DNA from: CBDFHC01 sp965247585
GTDB taxonomy: Bacteria; Chloroflexota; Dehalococcoidia; Lucifugimonadales; GCA-2712585
Length of the DNA stretch: 64,000 nt
Reading direction: 5' to 3'
Assembly: GCA_965247585.1 (NCBI GenBank)
Contig: CBDFHC010000005.1
Span: 992,001 to 1,056,000 of the forward strand
In this document: in pieces, positions 58,032 to 64,000 of the stretch
Position numbering within the stretch: the first letter of the stretch is position 1
Layout: each line of letters starts with the position of its first letter
Translations under genes and position numbers: made by a program
The notes under the pieces: model-generated
Told to the model about the DNA's origin: nothing
What the model saw: only the letters and a program-made list of their open reading frames with translations
Databases searched by the model: none

Positions 58032-58604
58032 CTAGAGCAACCGGCGACCGCCGCCGCTGCCGCCCGCCTGCCGCATAAAGTGGCGGAGCATGTGCTGGTC
58101 AAAGCCCAGCTCCTGGGCCTTCTCGGCGTCGACAGTGGCGGCATCGGTGCGGCCCAGGCCGGTGTTAGCCAGGGCGCGGATGGCGTAAGGGGAGGCGAAG
58201 TCGGGACGCAGCGCGATGGCGGCATCGGCGTCCCGTAGCGCCTGGTCGAAGCGGCCCAACTCTAAGAGAGCGGCGGCACGGTTGTTGAAAGCGTCGGCGT
58301 GGTTGTGGTCCAGTTTTACCGTCTGGGTGAAGTCATCCACGGCGGGAAGGTTCTGCTTCAGATGGACGTAAGCCAGACCCCGGTTGTAGTAGGCCTCGGC
58401 GTTGGAGGGGTCCAGGCTGATGGCGCGGTCGAAGTCACGGATGGCAGCTAAGGGGTCCACCAGTTGTCCCAGGAGGACGCCGCGGCGGTAATATGCGCCG
58501 GCGTCGTCAGGGGCTGCCTCAATTTGCGCGGTGACCTCCTGGACGGTCTCCTGGAGGAGGGCCACGGGATCAGGCGCGTCCGGGTTTTGGGGAGGGTTGG
58601 TCAT
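58032..58604 (-). CDS. Tetratricopeptide-repeat protein
   Basis: A 190-residue soluble protein with four TPR motifs. Each repeat shows the W/Y-LG-Y-A-F-A-P pattern, for example AYYRRGVLLGQLVDPLAAIR, AYYNRGLAYVHLKQNLPAVD, AFNNRAAALLELGRFDQALR and a final degenerate repeat. There is no signal peptide. It should mediate protein-protein contacts; partner unknown. The end is Gly/Arg-rich. Confidence 0.85.
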   Translation of the reverse strand: MTNPPQNPDAPDPVALLQETVQEVTAQIEAAPDDAGAYYRRGVLLGQLVDPLAAIRDFDRAISLDPSNAEAYYNRGLAYVHLKQNLPAVDDFTQTVKLDHNHADAFNNRAAALLELGRFDQALRDADAAIALRPDFASPYAIRALANTGLGRTDAATVDAEKAQELGFDQHMLRHFMRQAGGSGGGRRLL

Positions 58605-58833
58605 GGTCTAACTGCCCTAAGAGGACTGGAGCCTATCATCGAGTGCCGGTAAGCGACAAGGATAAGTTCCCATATACGCGGGCTTTCTTTTGGAACCGGT
58701 CACCATCGCTATATAGTAACCTTTGCGGCGGCGGGACGGTGGAAGGTGGCTGCCGGCACGGGGCATCAAACCCAAGGCAGCGTGCGGGCCGATACGCATC
58801 TGGCGATATTCGGGTGGCGCAAGGGTACAACTA

Positions 58834-58846
58834 GTACTCAGTCAAC
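58834..58846 (+). repeat. IS630 left inverted repeat
   Basis: GTACTCAGTCAAC, identical to the reverse complement of 60040-60052. Preceded by the TA target duplicate at 58832-58833. Confidence 0.92.
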
Positions 58847-58925
58847 TCGGTTTTGGTAATTGTTTAAGAAAACGTCTAAGGTTGATACCCTTTTTTAGGA
58901 GTGTTGACGTAGGAGGGTGGCAGCC

Positions 58926-60039
58926 ATGGGACGAGAACGGTATGTGGTCCGGTTGGAAAGGGAAGAACGAGACCAGTTGGAACGACTGATTCGCGGGGGA
59001 AAGAGCCCAGCGCGAAAGGTTGCCCGGGCCCGTATTCTGCTAAAGGCAGATACGGGCTGGGGGGTGATCGCATCGTGGAGGCGCTGGACACGTCTGCGGG
59101 TACGGTGTGCCGTACCAAGCGGCGGTACCTGGAGGGAGGACTGAAGCGGGCCTTGGAGGAAGATCCTCGGCCAGGACATCCGACCAAACTGGATGAGCGG
59201 GGGGAAGCGCACCTGATTGCCCTGGCGTGCAGCGAGGCCCCTCCAGGCCATGACCACTGGACCCTGCGGCTCCTGGCAAACAAGGTGGTGGAGTTGGGGC
59301 TGGCGCCCTCCATGTCCCACGAGGGAATTCGCAAGCGGTTGAAAAAAACAGTCTCAAGCCGTGGCAGAAGAAGGAGTGGTGTATTCCCCAGGTGAGCGCC
59401 GAGTTTGTGGCGTGTATGGAGGATGTGCTGGACCTTTACGCGGAACCCTATGACCCAGAGCGCCCGGTGGTCTGTTTCGACGAGACCTCCAAGCAGTTGC
59501 TGGCGGAAAAGAGGTCTCCGATCCCGCCCAAGCCGGCACGACGGGAGCGATACGATTACGAGTACCAGCGCAATGGCACCCGAAACCTGTTCATGCTGTG
59601 CGAGCCCCTGGCGGGCTGGAGGCATGTGGCAGTGACCGAACGTCGTACCATGGTGGACTTCGCTCAGCAGATGCGGTGGCTGGCCGATGAAGCTTACCCA
59701 GCGTCCGAGAAGATCCGGGTGGTGCTGGACAACCTCAACACCCACAAACCAGCTTCCCTCTACGAAACCTTCGAGCCCAAGGAGGCTAGGCGAATACGCA
59801 AACGCTTGGAGTTTCACTACACTCCCAAGCACGGTAGTTGGCTCAACATGGCAGAGATCGAGTTCAGTGTCTTGGCCAGGCGAGTCCTGCGCCGGCGTAT
59901 TGCCGATGAAGAGACTTTGAGTGGCGAGATCGCGGCCCTGGAGGCAGAACGAAACCAAGCCGGAGCAACCATTGACTGGAGATTCTCCACTGTGGACGCC
60001 CGAGTCAAGCTTCACCATCTCTATCCTGCCAACAATTAG
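58926..60039 (+). pseudogene. IS630 transposase with two frameshifts
   Basis: Three consecutive frames together make one DDE transposase. Frame one (from ATG 58926) reads VVRLEREERDQLERLIRGGK to about position 59060. Frame two (about 59055-59345) reads GDRIVEALDTSAGTVCRTKR and APPGHDHWTLRLLANKVVEL. Frame three (about 59345-60039) carries VVCFDETSKQLLAEKRSPIP (first Asp), IRVVLDNLNTHKPASLYETF (second Asp) and YTPKHGSWLNMAEIEFSVLA (Glu). Both changes are -1 and both fall on homopolymers, G6 (59059-59064) and A7 (59342-59348). Decay, sequencing error or slippage on the A-run are all possible. Confidence 0.85.
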
Positions 60040-60052
60040 GTTGACTGAGTAC
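60040..60052 (-). repeat. IS630 right inverted repeat
   Basis: Reverse complement of the left repeat, followed by the TA target duplicate at 60053-60054. It begins one base after the transposase stop codon. Confidence 0.92.
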
Positions 60053-60057
60053 TAGGG

Positions 60058-61386
60058 GTGGTGCCAATGCCTGCCACCACGCTGTGCACCGCCAGCGATA
60101 TCGAGTACCGGGTCAACCGCGCCGAGGCGGTGATGGTGGTAACCGACGTGGAGAACGCCGCCAAGGTGGACGAGGCGGCGGGGAGCTGTCCTTCGCTGAA
60201 GCGGCTGATGTTGGTAGGAGGCGTCCGAAAAGGCTGGACCTCCTTCGACCAGGAGATGGACAAGGCATCACCCAATCTCGAGGGAATCGAGAAGACGAAA
60301 AGCGACGACCCGTTGCTGATCTATTTCACCTCGGGAACGGTGGGTTACCCCAAGATGGTGCTGCACACCCAGGCGTCCTACGGGGTGGCGCACATTTTGA
60401 CGGCCAAGTTCTGGCACGACCTGCGCCCCACGGACCTTCACTGGGCGATCTCGGACACGGGCTGGGCCAAGGCCGCCTACGGCAAGCTGTTCGGCCAGTG
60501 GACGGTGGGGGCCACGATCGTGCAGCACGACGCGCGAGGCAGGTTCGACGCCAAGCAAACGCTCCGGATATTGGAGCGGCACGGAATCACATCGTTTTGC
60601 GCCCCGCCAACGGCGTACCGGATGCTGGTGCTGGAGGATTTGACACAGTACGACCTGAATGAGCTTCGACACTGCACCAGCGCCGGCGAGCCGCTGAACC
60701 CGGAGGTGATGAAGGTGTGGGAAGAGGGGACCGGCATGACTATCTACGACGGTTACGGCCAGACGGAGACGGTGCTGATGGTGGGGAACTTCCGGTGTTT
60801 GCCGGTGAAGCCCGGTTCCATGAGCAAGCCGATGCCGGGGTATGAGATTGGGGTGGTGGACGGGGAGGGGAAAGAGCTTCCGGACGGGGAAGAGGGTCAG
60901 ATAGCGGTCAGGGTGAAGCCGCGGCGGCCGGTGGGCCTCTTCCGAGAGTACTGGCGGGACCCGGAGGTCACGGAGAGCGCCTTCGTTGGTGACTGGTATC
61001 TGACGGGGGACAAGGCCTACCGCGACGAGGACGGGTACCTCTGGTTTGTGGGACGGGCGGACGACGTTATCATCTCCGCCGGGTATCGGATTGGGCCCTT
61101 CGAGGTGGAGAGCGCGTTGCTGGAGCACCCGGCGGTGGCGGAATCGGCGGTGGTGGCGAGCCCGGACTCGCTCAGGGGTAACGTGGTCAAAGCTTTCGTC
61201 ATTCTGGCGCCGGGTTACGTCCCGTCCGACGAGCTGGTGGTCAGCATTCAGGAGCACGTGCGGAAGATAACCGCACCGTACAAGTACCCCAGGTTGGTGG
61301 AGTTCGTCACGGAGCTGCCGAAGACCATCAGTGGGAAGATTCGCCGGCTGGAGCTGAGGGCCCAGGAGCTGAAAAATGCCGGATAG
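60058..61386 (+). pseudogene. Acyl-CoA synthetase (AMP-binding), N-terminus lost at the IS
   Basis: An open frame of 442 codons matching medium-chain acyl-CoA ligases from about residue 110 on. P-loop YFTSGTVGYPKMVLH, the A5-like block IYDGYGQTETVLM, the adenylate-contact Asp in WYLTGDKAYRDEDGYLWFVG, and the catalytic Lys in LPKTISGKIRRLEL are present. The family N-terminus (about 100-110 residues) is missing, and the reading frame begins 4 bases after the IS630 right end (VPMPATTLCTASDIEYRVNR). The bases left of the IS do not encode the missing part. The first start available is GTG 60058. Probably inactive or altered. Confidence 0.8.
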
Positions 61387-61851
61387 GGAGGCGGGGGCCG
61401 TCGACTCCCATGGCAGAGAGAACAGCGCGGTCTCGAAGGCTGGATGCGCTTACCTATAGAGAATTGCCTTTCGCCGGGGCCATTAGGTCCGCTGCGGAGA
61501 TGAAATAAGGCGGAGGGCCAGATGGATGCCCAGAAGAAGGCCCGCCAAGGAATCCCATCCAGAAGTGTGGCCGGTGCAGACCAGGTCTCGTGCGGGTCGG
61601 ATGGGAGGGGAGATGAGGCGCGATACCAGCAGAGCGGGCAACAGGCAGTGTACTGCGCCGGGGCTGCCGGAAATGACCTGGTATCGGTCAGGGGTTGCCA
61701 TAAGCAGAGCGCTTGACGGGCACCATCATAAACAGAACCGGGTTGGGCCGGGGTGCTGGCTCCCAATAATCAGGAGCGTGGGACCGTTGACCATGGGACA
61801 ACGCCAAGCTGCTACTATAAATGCCCAATCATCGGAATGGAGGTGGCGGGC
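61387..61851. other. Intergenic stretch, 465 bp
   Basis: No coding frame on either strand shows a recognisable domain or a good ribosome-binding site. A TTGACC (61787-61792) and TACTAT (61813-61818) pair with a 20-base spacer could be a weak promoter for the amidase. The stretch may contain decayed DNA downstream of the broken synthetase gene. Confidence 0.4.
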
Positions 61852-63243
61852 ATGGAGGAGTTGATATACACATCAGCCAGCGCAATAGCGCAGGCGATTC
61901 GCGAAAAGCGGGTCTCTTGTCGAGAGGTGGTGGAGGCGCACCTGGACCGGATCGAGCAGGTGAACCCGCGGCTGAACGCGGTGGTGCAGCTGGCCGCCGA
62001 AAGGGCCCGGACCGAGGCGGACAAGGCGGACGCGGTGCTGGCGCGGGGAGAGTCTATGGGTCCCCTGCACGGCGTGCCGATGACGATCAAGGACTCGTTG
62101 GATACGGAGGGGGTGATCTCAACGGGGGGTACGACGGGATGTGCGAATCATGTTCCAGCGGAGGACGCCACGGCGGTGGCAAGGATGCGGGCCGCCGGTG
62201 CGATACTGCTGGGGAAGACCAACACCCCGGAGCTGACCCTGGCGGGAGAGACGAACAACCTGGTCTACGGCCAGACGAACAATCCGTACGACACGTCAAG
62301 GATGCCGGGAGGAAGCAGCGGTGGCGCGGGGGCGATCATTGCGGCGGGCGGGTCGCCCATGGACCTGGGGAGTGACACCGGCGGCAGCATACGCGGACCG
62401 TCGAATTTCTGTGGAATCGCCGGTTTGAAGCCTACGTCGGGGCGGGTCCCGAGGACGGGACACGTGGTGCCGTATGGCATGGGGGCGGTGGACTCGCTGA
62501 CGCAGAACGGCCCCATGGCACGGTTCGTGGAAGACCTGGCGGTGATCATGCCCATAATTTCCGGCCCCGATGGGCGGGACCCGGCGATTGTCCCGGCGCC
62601 GCTGGGAGACCCAGCAGCGGTGGAGCTGAAAGGGCTGCGAGTCGCGGTGTACACGGACAACGGAATCATGACCCCCATGAAGGAGATCATGGAGACGGTG
62701 GAGCGGGTGGCGGCAACGCTGCCGGAGGCAGGTATCTCGGTACAAGAAGACCGCCCTTCCGTTCTGACTCAGGCGGTAGATCTGTTCAACGGCCTGAGCA
62801 CGGCGGACGGGAGGGCCTGGGTAAAGCGGCTGCTGGAGAGGTGCGGCACCACGGAGGTGCACCCGTGGCTGAAAAAACGGCTTGAAGATGCCAAGCCCAT
62901 AGGAATTTCCGAGTTCACCGACCTGCTGGAGCGGATAGACCGATACCGTAGCGAGATGCTGCAATTCATGGAAAACTACGACGCGATTCTGTGCCCCGCT
63001 GGCGCATATTGGGCGTTGCCTCACGGCGACACGTTTAAGGAGGAGAACAGCAAGGCGCTGGGCTACACCGCGGCCTACAACCTGACGGGCTGGCCGGGAG
63101 CGGTGGTACGGGGCGGCACGTCTCCGGAGGGGCTGCCCATTGGGGTGCAGGTGGTGGCCAAGCCGTGGCGGGAGGACGTGGCTTTGGCGCTGGCCGGCTA
63201 CATAGAGTCCGTGTCGGGCGGCTGGCAGCCACCGCCGCTGTGA
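61852..63243 (+). CDS. Amidase-signature enzyme
   Basis: A 463-residue amidase-signature hydrolase, start chosen at ATG 61852 because GGAGGT lies 8 bases before it. The triad is Lys in VPMTIKDSLDTEG, cis-Ser in MPGGSSGGAGAII and nucleophile Ser in GSDTGGSIRGPSNFCG. It starts with YTSASAIAQAIREKRVSCRE, as in GatA and aryl-acylamidases. No GatB or GatC is nearby, so it is a free amidase. It is only distantly similar to the amidase at 30411. Confidence 0.9.
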   Translation: MEELIYTSASAIAQAIREKRVSCREVVEAHLDRIEQVNPRLNAVVQLAAERARTEADKADAVLARGESMGPLHGVPMTIKDSLDTEGVISTGGTTGCANHVPAEDATAVARMRAAGAILLGKTNTPELTLAGETNNLVYGQTNNPYDTSRMPGGSSGGAGAIIAAGGSPMDLGSDTGGSIRGPSNFCGIAGLKPTSGRVPRTGHVVPYGMGAVDSLTQNGPMARFVEDLAVIMPIISGPDGRDPAIVPAPLGDPAAVELKGLRVAVYTDNGIMTPMKEIMETVERVAATLPEAGISVQEDRPSVLTQAVDLFNGLSTADGRAWVKRLLERCGTTEVHPWLKKRLEDAKPIGISEFTDLLERIDRYRSEMLQFMENYDAILCPAGAYWALPHGDTFKEENSKALGYTAAYNLTGWPGAVVRGGTSPEGLPIGVQVVAKPWREDVALALAGYIESVSGGWQPPPL

Positions 63244-63279
63244 CCTACGGGCCTGGGTTGATGGGAGCGGGCGAGTCCT

Positions 63280-63861
63280 CTAGCCGTTCAACTCCTTGCG
63301 CAGGAAAACGAAAGACTCCGGCATGGAACGGCGCTGATTGTTGGGGTCGCTGAAAGGTTCGTCTTTGGGCCGGGGGTTTGGCACGGTTTTAACAGAGATT
63401 AACACCGGGCCGGGTTGTTCCAGTATCCCCTGCCAGCGGCTGGCGAACTCCTCCAGGTCATCGAACTGGAAAGTGGAGGCGTAACCCGCGTCCTTGGACA
63501 GGCCGGTGAAGGAGATTGCATCCCCGGCCGGGATGGGCTGTCCGCCGGTGGTGGCGTACATCCCGTTTTCAACGACGACATGGTAGAGGTTCTTCGGCTT
63601 CTTGTTGGCTATGGTGGCCAGGGTGCCCAGGTTCATGAGCAGGCTGCCATCGCCATCAAAAACTATGACCTTGGTGTCCGGCCTGGCCAGGGCAATGCCC
63701 AGGGCGATGGACGAGCCTTTGCCCATTACGGAAGAGGAAGTATCCCGGTCCGGTCTGGTGCTGATGGTGGGCCAAGCGGTGTTGGCCCGTTCACATGCTA
63801 TGACGATTTCATCCTTGCGGTGCTTCTCCACCACCGCCATCATGTCATACTGGTCTATCAT
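63280..63861 (-). CDS. TPP-binding subunit, sulfopyruvate/phosphonopyruvate decarboxylase beta-like
   Basis: A 193-residue protein equal to the TPP pyrophosphate domain only. The cofactor motif is VFDGDGSLLMNLGTLATIAN (GDG...N), followed by LYHVVVENGMYATTGGQ. Separate PP-domain subunits of this kind occur in sulfopyruvate decarboxylase (ComE) and related two-subunit enzymes, which need a Pyr-domain partner. The partner should be encoded just upstream, that is to the right, beyond or at the window edge. ATG 63861 has GAGGGGG upstream. Confidence 0.82.
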   Translation of the reverse strand: MIDQYDMMAVVEKHRKDEIVIACERANTAWPTISTRPDRDTSSSVMGKGSSIALGIALARPDTKVIVFDGDGSLLMNLGTLATIANKKPKNLYHVVVENGMYATTGGQPIPAGDAISFTGLSKDAGYASTFQFDDLEEFASRWQGILEQPGPVLISVKTVPNPRPKDEPFSDPNNQRRSMPESFVFLRKELNG

Positions 63862-64000
63862 TGAGGCCCCCTCGGAATTTGGAGTCCGGCTGATTTCCGG
63901 GCCAGGCTACTCGCCAATGGGCAACCTCAGCAACGGACCGGTCTAGCTACCCCCAGAATATAGCAGCAGCAGCGAATGTAACCTACCCCTGCAGTTGGCC

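Larger units (their letters stand above)
58834..60052 (+). mobile_element. IS630-family insertion sequence
   Basis: A 1219-bp element bounded by perfect 13-bp terminal inverted repeats and flanked by TA on both sides (58832-58833 and 60053-60054), the target duplication of the IS630/Tc1 group. It encodes one transposase reading frame broken by two -1 frameshifts. It lies between the TPR gene and a truncated acyl-CoA synthetase. Confidence 0.92.

Noticed and set aside
59342..59348. Classical X-XXY-YYZ programmed frameshift site in the transposase
   Set aside because: The A7 run is not in the right register for a tandem-slip heptamer in the incoming frame, so only simple slippage or an indel is supported.
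58876..60018. 380-residue open frame antisense to the IS630 transposase
   Set aside because: It lies fully opposite the transposase coding sequence, which has clear DDE motifs; the antisense frame has no recognisable domain.
61483..61701. Small hydrophobic minus-strand frame before the amidase
   Set aside because: No ribosome-binding site, most of the frame is Pro/Ser-rich, and only one short hydrophobic stretch supports it.

Overview
This window is a stretch of high-GC bacterial chromosome that looks like Chloroflexota, most likely Dehalococcoidia or the SAR202 group. The assignment is an inference from gene content: an actinobacterial/chloroflexi-type VLRF1 peptidyl-tRNA hydrolase, a coenzyme F420 gene (cofE), a PduO-type cobalamin adenosyltransferase, a small CxxC protein of a kind seen in this phylum, lipoproteins with Thr/Pro-rich linkers, many GTG and TTG starts, and several amidases, TPP enzymes and acyl-CoA ligases. 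No rRNA gene is present to confirm it.

Left arm (1-8.8 kb). This is accessory DNA. It holds a chimeric NAD(P)-binding gene, a lipoprotein trypsin-like protease, an SfiI-family restriction endonuclease without a methyltransferase, several secreted proteins of unknown function, a broken matrixin metalloprotease and a P4-type tyrosine integrase. The integrase sits next to the 3' end of tRNA-Ala(CGC), as expected for an integrated island.

Core block (9-25.9 kb). It contains rplU-rpmA-rpmE, a DUF1385 protein, an inserted AAA-ATPase/PIN-like gene pair, two histidine-biosynthesis clusters (hisIE-HAD-hisF and hisA-hisH) separated by a methyltransferase and an MscS channel, a cobalamin adenosyltransferase, cofE, a cysteine-rich HTH regulator, a potassium-uptake cluster (TrkH, three TrkA/RCK-like proteins and a universal stress protein) and pheA.

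tRNA-Gln hotspot (26.0-27.2 kb). A 740-bp unit bounded by 19-bp copies of the tRNA-Gln 3' end carries two intact HicB antitoxins around a HicA toxin gene with two in-frame stops. Next to it are a deleted VapC remnant and a truncated Phd antitoxin. The toxins are dead while both HicB antitoxins remain intact.

Middle (27.3-43.8 kb). This part has a SRPBCC-like membrane protein, a Nudix hydrolase, an HemL-like aminotransferase, tRNA-Gly(CCC), an amidase with a small partner, and an alpha/beta hydrolase. A ribosome-rescue neighbourhood follows (acVLRF1, a PH-like membrane protein, MutS2). Then come a PQQ-type sugar dehydrogenase lipoprotein, RidA, nicotinate phosphoribosyltransferase, a single-chain EtfB-EtfA flavoprotein and a class IV aminotransferase.

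Right arm (43.9-64 kb). It carries a PhnDCEE-type ABC importer, FmdB-like and D-aminoacyl-tRNA deacylase genes, a HEAT-repeat protein, a Fur/Zur-ZnuACB zinc or manganese uptake operon, an amidohydrolase, an acetolactate-synthase-like enzyme, an Mrr-type restriction enzyme and a TPR protein. Next are an IS630-family element, an acyl-CoA synthetase beheaded at that element, a second amidase, and the beta-type half of a sulfopyruvate-decarboxylase-like TPP enzyme at the edge. No CRISPR array or rRNA was seen.
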